Of a stretch of 64,000 nucleotides of DNA, positions 24,467 to 33,637 are shown in pieces. The notes below the pieces were generated by a model, which made no database searches, had not been told where the DNA came from, and saw nothing but the letters and a program-made list of their open reading frames with translations. The position numbers and the translations under genes were made by a program. The stretch comes from Bdellovibrio bacteriovorus (lineage in GTDB: Bacteria > Bdellovibrionota > Bdellovibrionia > Bdellovibrionales > Bdellovibrionaceae): contig NZ_CP102930.1 of the NCBI RefSeq assembly GCF_025558485.1, forward strand, positions 2,852,001-2,916,000. Reading direction: 5' to 3'. Each line of letters opens with the position of its first letter. Position 1 is the first letter of the stretch.

Positions 24467-26509
24467 ATGAGCGGTGATAATGCTTTTTTTGAAGAACTAC
24501 AGATGGATTTCCTGAACGAATCCGCTTTTATGCTGGAGCAGTACGAAGAGTACATGATGCGACTGGAAAATAGTGTCGATCCAGCCAAAGACCTGACTGA
24601 TATTTTTCGTGTGGCTCACTCTGTAAAGGGTGGAGCTGCGGCAGTGGGGCTTGCCGATCTTTGTAAGTTCGCGCACGTGATGGAAGACCTTTTGGATCTG
24701 TTGCGTTCCCGTCCGGAACTTGTGAACTCTGCAGTGATTTCCTTGTTGTTGCAATCCGGTGACGAATTGAAAAATCGCATTGGTTCCTTGCAGCAGGGTC
24801 AGGACAACCCTTGGGACCCGTCCGCATTGACGACCGAGCTGATCACTTTGACCGAACAGCTTTCTGGAAAGGCCTCCAAGCATTCCCATGCTCCGGCTCC
24901 AGCTGCGGATGAACCGAAGATTGAAGCGCCCGATGATTTCTTCGCACAGACACCGGTTGCTGAAGCAGCAGCTTATGCGGCGGAAGATGATGTGACCAAT
25001 CATGATCTTTTGGCAGAACTTTTGGCGCAATTGTCGCCGGAAGATCAGGCTGAATACTATGCTAAAGAAGAAGCGGAAAAACAGGCGAATCAGGCCGTGA
25101 CCCCTGTGGCGGCAGAGCCCGTTATGGCGGAAGCAGAGCCGACGCCGGCCGCTGTGGTTGAAAAACCGGCTCCGGCTTTGAAAGTGGTTCCGGCAGCCCC
25201 GGCAACACCAGCTTCTGCGGCGACTGCCAGTGCGGGCAATGGTGGTGGTAACAATAAGGGCGGCAGGAATCTGAATAGCACTATTAAAGTGGACACCGGT
25301 CGTGTGGACTCCGTTTTGGATGCTGTCGGAGAACTGGTTGTTCTGAAGAATCAATTGGTGCATGACGAAACAGTTCGCAGTGGTGTGAATCTGCGTCTGG
25401 AGGCCATCGTGGATCAATTGGATAAGGCTGTGCGCGAGCTGTATGAGAAAACTCTAAGCATCCGCATGACGCCTCTGAAATCCATGTTTATTAAAATTCA
25501 ACGTATCGTGCGTGATGTGTCTTTGACTTTGGATAAGCCAGTCGATCTGCAACTGATCGGTGAGGAAACCGAGGTGGAAAGAACGGTGTTTGAACTTTTG
25601 GGTGACCCTTTGGTTCACTTGGTTCGTAATTCAATGGATCACGGCGTGGAGAAAAAAGAACTGCGTCAGGAACGGGGAAAATCCGCCACTGCCAAAGTGG
25701 TGGTTTCCGCGAAACAATCCGGTGGTAACGTTATTATTGATATTTCTGATGACGGCGGTGGTATTAACCGCGACAGGGTGCTGGGTAAGGCCATTGAAAA
25801 AGGTTTTGTTCCGGCGGGTGTGGACCCGGCGTCCATTCCGGATGAACAGGTTTTCCAATACATCTTCTATCCGGGCTTTTCCACCGCGGACAAGATTTCA
25901 GACCTGTCCGGTCGTGGCGTTGGCTTGGACGTGGTGAAATCCAATCTGGATAAAATCAACGGTAAAATCAATATCTATTCCAAAGCAGGTCAGGGAACAA
26001 CCTTCCGTCTGACGATTCCATTAAGCACGGCGATCACGGACGGCATCATCGTGGCTTTGGATGGCGCTCGTTATATTCTGCCGATTCATTCGATCCGCGA
26101 AATCGTGCGTGTGCTGCCGAAGGATTACACTCATGTATCCGGTGCCGGTAAGGTGGCCAGCATCCGTGGGCATCTGTTGCCTGTGATTGATGTGACGAAA
26201 ACACTGGGTTCCATCAATTGGACTCTTAATAAAAAGGATGCACAGTTGGCACAACGTCGTGAGAACTCCTTAAGTGCACGCCGTGAAGAAACCATGCTGG
26301 TGATCATCGAATCCATGACAGGTCAGATGGCCTTCCCGGTGGATGATGTTCTGGGGCAGGCGCAGGTGGTGGTTAAACCTATCACAACGGGTCAGGACAT
26401 TCCGGAGGTCGCAGGTGCGGCAATTCTGGGTGACGGCAAAACGGTTCTGATTCTGGAGCCAGGGGCGCTGGTCAGTAATATATCCAAAGGTCGGGAGATC
26501 GCAGCATGA
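24467..26509 (+). CDS. cheA: Chemotaxis histidine kinase CheA
   Basis: 680 residues from ATG 24467, which has GGAG six bases upstream; the frame is open further upstream but the N-terminus here begins the HPt helix. Domains: HPt (1-110) with phosphoacceptor His51 in FRVAHSVKGG; a long Ala/Pro/Glu linker (about 140-275) where a P2 domain is not obvious; P3 dimerisation (VDSVLDAVGELVVLKNQL); P4 ATPase with N box HLVRNSMDHGVE, DISDDGGGI, and GFSTADKISDLSGRGVGLD; P5 CheW-like domain to the C-terminus. The apparent lack of P2 may change how CheB/CheY dock. Overlaps cheR by 4 nt. Confidence 0.93.
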   Translation: MSGDNAFFEELQMDFLNESAFMLEQYEEYMMRLENSVDPAKDLTDIFRVAHSVKGGAAAVGLADLCKFAHVMEDLLDLLRSRPELVNSAVISLLLQSGDELKNRIGSLQQGQDNPWDPSALTTELITLTEQLSGKASKHSHAPAPAADEPKIEAPDDFFAQTPVAEAAAYAAEDDVTNHDLLAELLAQLSPEDQAEYYAKEEAEKQANQAVTPVAAEPVMAEAEPTPAAVVEKPAPALKVVPAAPATPASAATASAGNGGGNNKGGRNLNSTIKVDTGRVDSVLDAVGELVVLKNQLVHDETVRSGVNLRLEAIVDQLDKAVRELYEKTLSIRMTPLKSMFIKIQRIVRDVSLTLDKPVDLQLIGEETEVERTVFELLGDPLVHLVRNSMDHGVEKKELRQERGKSATAKVVVSAKQSGGNVIIDISDDGGGINRDRVLGKAIEKGFVPAGVDPASIPDEQVFQYIFYPGFSTADKISDLSGRGVGLDVVKSNLDKINGKINIYSKAGQGTTFRLTIPLSTAITDGIIVALDGARYILPIHSIREIVRVLPKDYTHVSGAGKVASIRGHLLPVIDVTKTLGSINWTLNKKDAQLAQRRENSLSARREETMLVIIESMTGQMAFPVDDVLGQAQVVVKPITTGQDIPEVAGAAILGDGKTVLILEPGALVSNISKGREIAA

Positions 26510-27378
26510 CGGCTGTTAAGAAGAACGAAATTGTAGGATCTCTTTATGACTTTGAAGAGATCAAGTTGTCCGACAAAATGTTCACGAGGTTCGCAGAGCG
26601 TATGTACAGTCTGGCGGGTGTGGATCTGCCGCTGACGCCGAAAAATCATGCGCTGATTCGCAATCGCATTGTGAAGCTTCTGCGACGTCATTCCCTGAAA
26701 AGTTATGAAGAGTATTGGACGATGCTGGAAAAGGGTGGTTCAGAACTGACATCTGAATTTATCTCGGCCCTGACGACCAACATGACGTCATTCTATCGCG
26801 AGGCCAATCATTTTGATTTTCTGAAAAGTGTCCTGCCGGATCTGGCAAAGAAATTCGGCACGGATTTGCGTTTGTGGTGTGCTGCTGCCAGTACAGGACA
26901 GGAGCCCTACACCATCGCGATGACGGCGTGTGAGGCAGCGGCGGACATGTCCCCGGCGACGAAGCCGCGCTTGCTGGCGACAGACATTGATTTGCAGGTT
27001 TTGAAAAAGGCCTCCACCGGAACTTATGAAGAGCGTGAAATGCAGGGATTGCCCCCGGCGCAGCGCACCCGCTACTTTGAAAAAATCAAAGCCAACGGGG
27101 ATGAGTACTGGAGAGCCAAGGATCAGATTCACGACATGATCCGTTTTGCTCCGTTTAATTTGATGAATCCAAAGTACGAGTTTCAGCACAAGTTCCATGT
27201 GATCTTCTGCCGAAATGTTTTGATTTATTTTGATGAGCCGACCACGAAGAAGGTCATCGACAATCTGGTGGCATGTCTGGCGCCTGGTGGCTACCTGATT
27301 CTGGGACACTCGGAATCAGGCAACGTGAAACATCCGGGCTTGAAGCCGATGTCTCGCGCGGTTTATCAAAAAATTTAA
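26506..27378 (+). CDS. cheR: Chemotaxis protein methyltransferase CheR
   Basis: Methylates glutamates of chemoreceptors with SAM. 290 residues: an N-terminal helical domain, then a Rossmann SAM domain with LWCAAASTGQEPYTIAM, LATDIDLQVLKKA, and IFCRNVLIYFDEP. No C-terminal TPR. ATG 26506 is in an ATGA overlap with cheA; cheB follows after 15 nt. No receptor gene is present in the window. Confidence 0.94.
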   Translation: MTAVKKNEIVGSLYDFEEIKLSDKMFTRFAERMYSLAGVDLPLTPKNHALIRNRIVKLLRRHSLKSYEEYWTMLEKGGSELTSEFISALTTNMTSFYREANHFDFLKSVLPDLAKKFGTDLRLWCAAASTGQEPYTIAMTACEAAADMSPATKPRLLATDIDLQVLKKASTGTYEEREMQGLPPAQRTRYFEKIKANGDEYWRAKDQIHDMIRFAPFNLMNPKYEFQHKFHVIFCRNVLIYFDEPTTKKVIDNLVACLAPGGYLILGHSESGNVKHPGLKPMSRAVYQKI

Positions 27379-27393
27379 AGAATAGAGGCCCTT

Positions 27394-28455
27394 ATGGCTC
27401 AAAAAATTCGTGTTTTGATTGTGGATGATTCGGCGGTGATTCGTAAGTTGTTGGAGAAAATCTTTTCCACCTGCCCGGATATTGAAGTGGTGGGAACGGC
27501 TTCGGACCCTTACATCGCCCGTGACAAGCTGGTGGCTTTAAAGCCGGATGTGATGACTTTGGATGTGGAGATGCCGCGTATGGATGGCATCAGCTTTCTG
27601 GAAAAAGTCATGCAGCATTTCCCAACCCGAACGATTATCTTTTCCAGTTTGGCCAAGACCGGTTCTGAAACTTATCTTCGCGCTCTGGAGGCCGGAGCGA
27701 TTGAGATCATGGAAAAACCTTCCATCGACGTCAGTCAAAGTCTGGAATCCCTGTCTCAGTCCATTATTGAAAAAGTTAAAGCCGTTTCCAAAGCCCGTAT
27801 CAATCCGGTTAAGATGACAGTGCCAACAGGTGCTGCTGTCGTGAAGAAACCGACGACATCCCTGGCGCGTACCACGCACCAGTTGCTGGCGGTGGCTTCC
27901 TCTACCGGTGGAACAGAGGCTTTGAAAGTGTTTTTAAGTGGAATGCCAGCGGATATTCCGGGCACTTTGGTTGTGCAGCACATGCCACCGGGCTTTACAA
28001 AATCCTTTGCTGAAAATCTGAATAAACTGTTCCCGTTTGAAGTGAAAGAAGCTGAAGAGGGCGATCAGGTAGTTCCCGGCCGTGTGTTGATTGCTCCGGG
28101 TAACTATCACATGGAAATCACGCGCAGTGGTGCCTTTTACTATGTGAAGCTTCATCAGGGACCGGCTTTGCACAGTGTGCGTCCCGCCGCAGATTATCTG
28201 ATGAAATCCGTGGCGAAATACGTCGGTAAAAATGCGATGGGTGTGGTTCTGACCGGTATGGGTAAGGATGGCGCCGAAGGTCTGCTGGAAATGAAAAATG
28301 CTGGTGCCTATACTGTGGCACAGAATGAAGAAACTTGCGTGGTCTATGGAATGCCAGCAGCAGCTGTGGCTTTGGGGGCTGCGGATAAGATCCTGCCGTT
28401 GGATCGCATTGCCGGGGATCTTCTGAATCACTTGCAAGCCCGTAACGCGGCCTAG
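27394..28455 (+). CDS. cheB: Chemotaxis response regulator / protein-glutamate methylesterase CheB
   Basis: Removes receptor methyl groups (and deamidates) when phosphorylated by CheA. 353 residues: receiver domain 1-125 with phosphoacceptor Asp57 in TLDVEMPRMDG and Lys in EKPS, a linker rich in Val/Thr/Lys, then the methylesterase domain with the triad Ser in ASSTGG, His in VQHMPPGFT, Asp in TGMGKDGAEG. The usual length and order are kept. Last gene of cheA-cheR-cheB. Confidence 0.94.
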   Translation: MAQKIRVLIVDDSAVIRKLLEKIFSTCPDIEVVGTASDPYIARDKLVALKPDVMTLDVEMPRMDGISFLEKVMQHFPTRTIIFSSLAKTGSETYLRALEAGAIEIMEKPSIDVSQSLESLSQSIIEKVKAVSKARINPVKMTVPTGAAVVKKPTTSLARTTHQLLAVASSTGGTEALKVFLSGMPADIPGTLVVQHMPPGFTKSFAENLNKLFPFEVKEAEEGDQVVPGRVLIAPGNYHMEITRSGAFYYVKLHQGPALHSVRPAADYLMKSVAKYVGKNAMGVVLTGMGKDGAEGLLEMKNAGAYTVAQNEETCVVYGMPAAAVALGAADKILPLDRIAGDLLNHLQARNAA

Positions 28456-28546
28456 ATGGGCCGCTTAGGGGACGGAAAATTTCGTTTAATCTCTTGAGTC
28501 CAAGAGAGTCTTCAATAAAAATTATAAGGATTTTCAAGGAGTTCGA

Positions 28547-28983
28547 ATGAATCTAATTCGGCAAGTGGGTCCTTTTTTCTGCGTTCTGACTTTTTTGGGA
28601 TGCCAGACATTTTCGCACAACACACAGGAGTTAAAAATGAGTCACGACAATGATCCGTATATCTGGTTGGAAGAAGTGGAAGGCCCCAAAGCCCTCGAAT
28701 TTGCCAAAACTGAAAACAAACGCACGCTGGAACATTTCCAAAGTTCCTCCACATTCAAAGACATTGAACAGGGGGTTCGTAAGGTGCATTTATGGATGCG
28801 CGTTTTATCGCCGCTGATAATAAGGAAAGTGTTCTTCTTTTGGTCGTTCCGTCCCATATCAAAACCTTCCATCGTTTTACGTGGATCTTTCAGGCAGACC
28901 ACGCTGGGTGACACTGCCTTTATTATCTGCTTTTCAAATGGGAGCTTCAATAATTTGGTCTCAATTCAATTTGAAATGGCTTG
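28547..28983 (+). pseudogene. Prolyl oligopeptidase (S9A) remnant
   Basis: ATG 28547 has AAGGAG upstream and begins a lipoprotein signal (TFLGC), then the S9A N-terminal pattern DPYIWLEEVEGPKALEFA to about residue 80. After that the frame no longer fits. A second piece (28792-28870, another frame) reads ARFIAADNKESVLLLVV, and a third (from 28881, the third frame) reads VDLSGRPRWVTLPLLSA, both like late beta-propeller blades. The second and third join if one T is restored in the TTTT run near 28868 (HRF then YVDLSG). Most of the propeller and the entire catalytic domain are absent: about 0.44 kb remains of a gene expected to be about 2 kb. The remnant abuts the convergent pcnB. Confidence 0.8.
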
Positions 28984-29003
28984 AATTGAGACCCTTAGGG
29001 AAC

Positions 29004-30236
29004 TTAGTGGTGGGTTTCCTCGTGTTTTACACGGGCAAAACCGCTGGAACGGGAGAATTTCTCGCGCTGCTCGTTCCAGAATAACATCTGCGCCGGAGAC
29101 AAAGAGAAATCCATCATGGCCAGTTTCATCGCCAGAGGGAAGGCTTCGTTCATCACAAAGGCCGCCTGACGGCGTTCGCCCTTGCGATTGTACTGTTCAA
29201 TGCGATGCAGACCCTGCATAACATGCAGGGCTTTAAAGAAGACAGCAGCTTCCTGTTTGAAGATGCCCATTTCCTCGCGCATGAAATACGCCAGTTTCGC
29301 ATCGTTGGAAAGCTCATCGTGGTTCCACGGATCTTCGCCGTACTGAGCTTTCATAAAGCCCATCATAAAGGCGGCAAACAGTTCCATCGGATCACTCTTG
29401 TCGATGCCTGCAACGTTGATGCGAGCCATATGCAATTCAAAAGTTTCCATCTTCGCGGGATTCACAAACACAGATTGCAGGCCTGGTAGAATCTGTTCAA
29501 GAATGTGCAAATCAAACAGCTCCATGAACGCCAGATGTGGCTCTTTCAGGCGCATGAACTTCAGCCATTCCTCACGACGACGTGGCAGAACGGATTTTTT
29601 CAGTTCGCCACTGCATTCGGCAATCGCCGCACGCATGCTGGATTCGATGGAAAAATGAAGTTTGTGGGACAGGCGGATCGCGCGCAGGATACGAATAGGA
29701 TCTTCAATCAGGCGTGCTTTCGGTTCACCGATCATGCGCAACACGCGATTTTCGATGTCCTGAATACCCCCACAGTAATCAATCAGTTTTTGTGCGCCTG
29801 GATCATAGAAAACGGCATTGCAGGTAAAGTCGCGGCGAACCGCATCTTCCTCGACAGTTCCAAAATAGTTGTCGCCTTCAACTGTGTCGTCGCCTTGTTC
29901 TGCCAGTTCTTCCTGAGTCACGTTACGACGGAAAGTCGCAACCTCGAACTGCTGATCGCCACGTTTTACAAGGACCAGCTTGAAGCGGCGGCCGATAACA
30001 TAAGCGTTGGGAACTTTTTTGCGCACCTGATTGGGGTGGGCGCTGGTGGCGATATCAAAATCTTTTGGATGAATCCCTACAAGCAAATCTCGAACGCAAC
30101 CGCCGACCAGGTAGGTCTCAAAACCGGCGTCTTGAAGGTTCCGAACAATTCTTAATGCGTAGGAGTCGATCCAGTCCTCGTGGAGCTGGGGTTTTTGTTG
30201 GGCAGTCATTGAGGCTGAATCTACATCCCTTCGCAT
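29004..30236 (-). CDS. pcnB: Poly(A) polymerase / CCA-adding enzyme family protein
   Basis: Class II nucleotidyltransferase that adds A tails to RNA (or CCA to tRNA). 410 residues. YLVGGCVRDLLVG, PKDFDIATSAHP (metal Asp pair), RRDFTCNAVFYD, and EDPIRILRAIRLSHKLHFSIE are the head and neck motifs; the region after about 260 is helical. The EDPIRILRAIR segment suits PcnB, but CCA enzymes share it. ATG 30236 is the first start; a second at 30209 (MTAQQKPQL) is equally possible since neither has a clear SD. Its end lies 20 bp from the S9A remnant. Confidence 0.85.
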   Translation of the reverse strand: MRRDVDSASMTAQQKPQLHEDWIDSYALRIVRNLQDAGFETYLVGGCVRDLLVGIHPKDFDIATSAHPNQVRKKVPNAYVIGRRFKLVLVKRGDQQFEVATFRRNVTQEELAEQGDDTVEGDNYFGTVEEDAVRRDFTCNAVFYDPGAQKLIDYCGGIQDIENRVLRMIGEPKARLIEDPIRILRAIRLSHKLHFSIESSMRAAIAECSGELKKSVLPRRREEWLKFMRLKEPHLAFMELFDLHILEQILPGLQSVFVNPAKMETFELHMARINVAGIDKSDPMELFAAFMMGFMKAQYGEDPWNHDELSNDAKLAYFMREEMGIFKQEAAVFFKALHVMQGLHRIEQYNRKGERRQAAFVMNEAFPLAMKLAMMDFSLSPAQMLFWNEQREKFSRSSGFARVKHEETHH

Positions 30237-30361
30237 CAAAATTCAAACGTGAATAACAAAAGACCGACAGGACAAGTCTTTGATCTTAAGTCCTTGAAAT
30301 AATTGAGGGTCTTTTGAATAAATCAACATGACGGAGGCATGATGGAGGAGTATAAAAAGTT

Positions 30362-31177
30362 ATGTCTTACCTCAATAATTTCTACCATCATCTGTACGGC
30401 CCTGAAGACGGGCGCAAGTGGGTTTTCGTTCACGGTCTGATGGGCTATGGGCAGAACTGGCGCAAGATCATTCAGGGACTCGAGACAACCGAGCGTTGTC
30501 TGGCGTACGATCAACGGGGGCATGGCCGCTCTTTCCAGCCGGCCGAAGGTTACAGTCCTGAGGACTATGCCGATGACCTCAAAATGATTGTGGACGAGTT
30601 GGGGTGGGATCAGTTCGTTCTGGTCGGGCATTCGATGGGAGGACGCAATGTTTTGAACTTTGCCTCTCGCTTCCCCGAGTGCGTGTCCAAGCTGGTGATT
30701 GAGGACATTGGACCAGAAGCCAACCCGCAGGCTCATGAGTATTACGAATATTTATTGAATTTGGTTCCGGCGCCGTTTGCCACCCGTGAAGAGGCCAAGC
30801 GCTATTTCTTTGAGGACTTTGTCAAAACCGCAAAGACCCGCGAGAACATCCAGGTGATGGCCAATTATTTCTATTCCAATATGACCGAGCAGCCCAATGG
30901 CACTGTCGATTGGCGTTTTTCTAAAAATGGCATTATTGATTCCGTTCGTTTGGGAAGAACGGATGAAAGATGGGACGAGGTGAAGTCCCTGAAAATGCCG
31001 ACCCTGCTGGTAAGAGGAGCCAACTCGAAAGAGCTTTCGCAGGAAAACTACGACAAGATGCTGACTAGCAACCCTATGATTAAGGGCGTCGTAATCCCCG
31101 GAGCTGGACATTGGGTCCACTCAGATCAACCTCAGGCTTTTACAGAAGCCTTAAAAATGTTTGTGGGCGGCTTTTAA
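30362..31177 (+). CDS. Alpha/beta hydrolase, YbfF-like esterase
   Basis: 271 residues, cytoplasmic. Oxyanion HGLMGYGQNW, DQRGHGRS, nucleophile elbow GHSMGGRNVL, and C-terminal His in PGAGHWVHSDQP; the acid residue lies in the last third (LLVRGANSKE contains the Asn/Ser region rather than an obvious Asp, so the acid may sit at another position). The size and motif order resemble acyl-CoA/ester hydrolases of the YbfF type; the substrate is unknown. GGAGGAG is 12 nt before the ATG, rather far. The helicase gene follows after 58 nt. Confidence 0.75.
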   Translation: MSYLNNFYHHLYGPEDGRKWVFVHGLMGYGQNWRKIIQGLETTERCLAYDQRGHGRSFQPAEGYSPEDYADDLKMIVDELGWDQFVLVGHSMGGRNVLNFASRFPECVSKLVIEDIGPEANPQAHEYYEYLLNLVPAPFATREEAKRYFFEDFVKTAKTRENIQVMANYFYSNMTEQPNGTVDWRFSKNGIIDSVRLGRTDERWDEVKSLKMPTLLVRGANSKELSQENYDKMLTSNPMIKGVVIPGAGHWVHSDQPQAFTEALKMFVGGF

Positions 31178-31235
31178 GCCCCTGCTTTGACTTTTAGCTT
31201 CCTGCTAAGTAGCTTGGAAGCTTCAGACCGGAGTA

Positions 31236-32876
31236 ATGAAAGTTGTGAAATTCTCAGAATTGAATTTAGATTCCCTATTAGTATCTGCAATCCAAAAAAT
31301 CGGCTACGATGATTGCACCCCGATCCAGGAACAGGCGATGCCTCCTGTTCTGGATGGCAAAGACGTTGCTGGTCTTGCTCAAACAGGCACTGGTAAAACA
31401 GCAGCCTTCCTGATTCCTTTGATGGAGCGTATTTTGCGCGCTCGCCCGGCACAGGGCGAAATCACTGAAGAACAAAAAGCCGCTATTGAAAAGCGTGCGT
31501 TCGCAGACTGGAAACCACAGAATTTTATTCTGATTCTGGTTCCAACGCGTGAATTGGCCGAACAGGTTCAGGACAACATCAACAAGCTAAGCACTGAATC
31601 CGGCCTTCGTGGTTTTGCGATTTACGGTGGAACAGGTTACGACAAACAAAAAGAGGCGCTTAAAAATGGCGTTGAGTTTATCGTGGCAACTCCAGGCCGC
31701 TTGATTGATCTGTACAAAGAACATCTGGTGGACCTAAAGCAGGTTCGTGCGATTGTCTTTGATGAAGCGGACCGTATGTTCGACATGGGCTTCAAAGATG
31801 ACATGAAATACATCCTGCAACGTGTTCCGCGCGAACGTCAGTTGCTGGTGTTCAGTGCGACTTTGAACTTTGATGTTTTGAACACGGTTTACCAGTTTGG
31901 TTCCGAGCCGGTTGAAATCAACATCAGCCGCGATCAGGCCAAAGCAGAAAACGTGAAAGACCAGATCTTCCACGTGGGTAACGAGGAAAAGCCTCAGCAC
32001 CTTTTGTCTTTGCTAAAAGTGCATAATCCAAAACAAGCCATCATTTTCACGAACTTTAAAATGAGCGTGGAAAGAATTGCCAAGTTCCTGACTGAAAACG
32101 GAATCCCGGCGATGGCGATTTCCAGTCTTCTGACGCAAGCGCAGCGCAATCGCGTGATTGAGCAGTTCAAGGCTGAAAATGACATGAACATCCTGGTTGC
32201 TACAGACGTCGCGGCTCGCGGTCTGGATATCAAGGGTGTGGACATGGTTGTGAACTTTGAGCTTCCCATGGATTCTGAATCCTACGTTCACCGTATCGGC
32301 CGTACCGGTCGTGCAGGCACCACGGGCCAGGCATTTTCTTTGGTGGGCGACAAGGACATCGAATCTTTGGCGCGTATTGAAGATTATCTGAAACACAAAG
32401 TTGAAGTCGGCTATCTGGAAAACGACCAGTTGGTGAAAGACTTCAAACCAATGTCCTCGCATTTTGAAGGTCACTATCCAAAATCATTGGATCGCGCCCG
32501 TGCTCCTCGTGAAGGGGGCCGTGGTGGTGAAAAACGTGGTGATCGTGGTCCTCGCCGTGAACGTGGCGATCGTGGTCCTCGTCAGGAACGTGGCCCACGT
32601 CCTGAGGGTCAGCAGAAATCTGCACAAGGTGCTCAACAGGGACAAGGCCCGCAAGGCCGTCAGGACAACCGTCCGAAAAGACAGCATGAAGGTGGACCGA
32701 AACGTCATGACGGCAAACGTGGCGATCAGAAACCAAGACATGACCAACAGGCTCGCAAGCCGCATGGTCAACAGCAACAACGTCAGGGAGCTTCTGCAAG
32801 AAAAAGAGTTCCAGTGGCGGCTCAGAAATCCATCGGCCAAAAGGTGGCTGGATTCTTCAAGCGTCTGTTCTCTTAA
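31236..32876 (+). CDS. DEAD-box ATP-dependent RNA helicase with a basic RG-rich tail
   Basis: 546 residues. Core 1-400: Q motif region (CTPIQEQAMP), AQTGTGKT, PTRELAEQ, TPGRL, DEAD box in VFDEADRM, SAT, ARGLDIKGVD and HRIGRTGRAG, most like RhlE. An insertion of about 20 residues lies between motifs I and Ia (ARPAQGEITEEQ onward). The tail (about 410-546) is strongly basic and repetitive (GDRGPRRERGDRGPRQERG, many Gln/His/Lys), a likely RNA-binding disordered extension. Expected roles are RNA unwinding, ribosome assembly or the degradosome; pcnB nearby is suggestive only. Closed by a strong terminator. Confidence 0.92.
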   Translation: MKVVKFSELNLDSLLVSAIQKIGYDDCTPIQEQAMPPVLDGKDVAGLAQTGTGKTAAFLIPLMERILRARPAQGEITEEQKAAIEKRAFADWKPQNFILILVPTRELAEQVQDNINKLSTESGLRGFAIYGGTGYDKQKEALKNGVEFIVATPGRLIDLYKEHLVDLKQVRAIVFDEADRMFDMGFKDDMKYILQRVPRERQLLVFSATLNFDVLNTVYQFGSEPVEINISRDQAKAENVKDQIFHVGNEEKPQHLLSLLKVHNPKQAIIFTNFKMSVERIAKFLTENGIPAMAISSLLTQAQRNRVIEQFKAENDMNILVATDVAARGLDIKGVDMVVNFELPMDSESYVHRIGRTGRAGTTGQAFSLVGDKDIESLARIEDYLKHKVEVGYLENDQLVKDFKPMSSHFEGHYPKSLDRARAPREGGRGGEKRGDRGPRRERGDRGPRQERGPRPEGQQKSAQGAQQGQGPQGRQDNRPKRQHEGGPKRHDGKRGDQKPRHDQQARKPHGQQQQRQGASARKRVPVAAQKSIGQKVAGFFKRLFS

Positions 32877-32898
32877 TCCTGTTCGGGGATTTAAAAAT

Positions 32899-32938
32899 AA
32901 AAAAGCCTGCTCCGAGTGGAAGCAGGCTTTTTTATTTT
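32899..32938. terminator. Bidirectional terminator after the helicase
   Basis: 13-bp stem, 32899-32911 with 32921-32933, 9-nt loop, T-runs on both strands. It separates the helicase (+) from the ankyrin gene (-). Confidence 0.9.
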
Positions 32939-32953
32939 CATCTGTTTTAAATA

Positions 32954-33625
32954 TTATTTTTTAATCTTTTTAGCCAGTAGAGCCGTAGTGTCTGCGTTGC
33001 TGGCTTCTTTTGCCGCATCCAAAGCACTTTGACCCTTGGAGTTTTTCAGTTTGAGGTTTGCACCATGTTTGATCAAAAACTGAATGTCTTCCGGGGTGCC
33101 ATAACGAGCGACACTGAAGAGTGCTGTTTCGCCAAGTTTGTTGGTCTTGTTGATAAGTGCCTTGTTTTTACCCAGAATGATTTCAGCGGTTTTTTTATCA
33201 TTGGCAGCGGCTCTCATGAACAAAGTGTCCTGTTCATCGCCGGCCACTGAAATATCTACGTTGGCACCTGCTGTGATCAACGCCTGAGCCACTTCATAGT
33301 TGTCGTTGGTAACGGCAAAAGCCAAAGCGGTTTCACCGCCGTTGTTTTTAAGTTCCAATTTCACTTTTTTGGAAAGAAGAAATTTAACGATATCCAGATT
33401 GCCACCCATGGACGCCATCATCAAAGGGGTCATGCCGGTGTTGTCCTGGGCATTGAGATCGATTTTGTTTTTAGCCAGCAAGGATTTTACTTTGGCAAGA
33501 TCACCTTGTTCAGCAGCTTCATTCAGGGCTGCGGAAGCCTTGCCTGTTCCGGCAAAGGCTGTCCCGTGAAGAAGTCCTGCGAAGAAAAAGATCAGTGCGG
33601 CCAGGACCATGGATTTCTTGCTCAT
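32954..33625 (-). CDS. Periplasmic ankyrin-repeat protein
   Basis: 223 residues with a signal peptide (hydrophobic to about 22, cleavage after AFA). About five ankyrin repeats follow: LNAQDNTGMTPLMMASMGGN, LELKNNGGETALAFAVTND, a divergent repeat with an acidic insert (ISVAGDEQDTLFM), INKTNKLGETALFSVARYG and LKLKNSKGQSALDAAKEA. A protein-protein adaptor in the periplasm is expected. It lies 12 nt downstream of the PBP4-type carboxypeptidase on the same strand, so the two are probably co-transcribed and might interact. Confidence 0.85.
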   Translation of the reverse strand: MSKKSMVLAALIFFFAGLLHGTAFAGTGKASAALNEAAEQGDLAKVKSLLAKNKIDLNAQDNTGMTPLMMASMGGNLDIVKFLLSKKVKLELKNNGGETALAFAVTNDNYEVAQALITAGANVDISVAGDEQDTLFMRAAANDKKTAEIILGKNKALINKTNKLGETALFSVARYGTPEDIQFLIKHGANLKLKNSKGQSALDAAKEASNADTTALLAKKIKK

Positions 33626-33637
33626 AAATCACCTTCT

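Noticed and set aside
24497..25417. 306-codon minus-strand frame opposite cheA
   Set aside because: Arises from the Ala/Pro/Glu linker codons; cheA is continuous and coupled to cheR.
28881..29084. 67-codon plus-strand frame as an independent gene
   Set aside because: Its start lies inside the oligopeptidase remnant and reads as a propeller fragment; the end overlaps pcnB.
32464..32964. 166-codon plus-strand and 118-codon minus-strand frames in the helicase tail
   Set aside because: Shadows of the repetitive RG-rich coding region.
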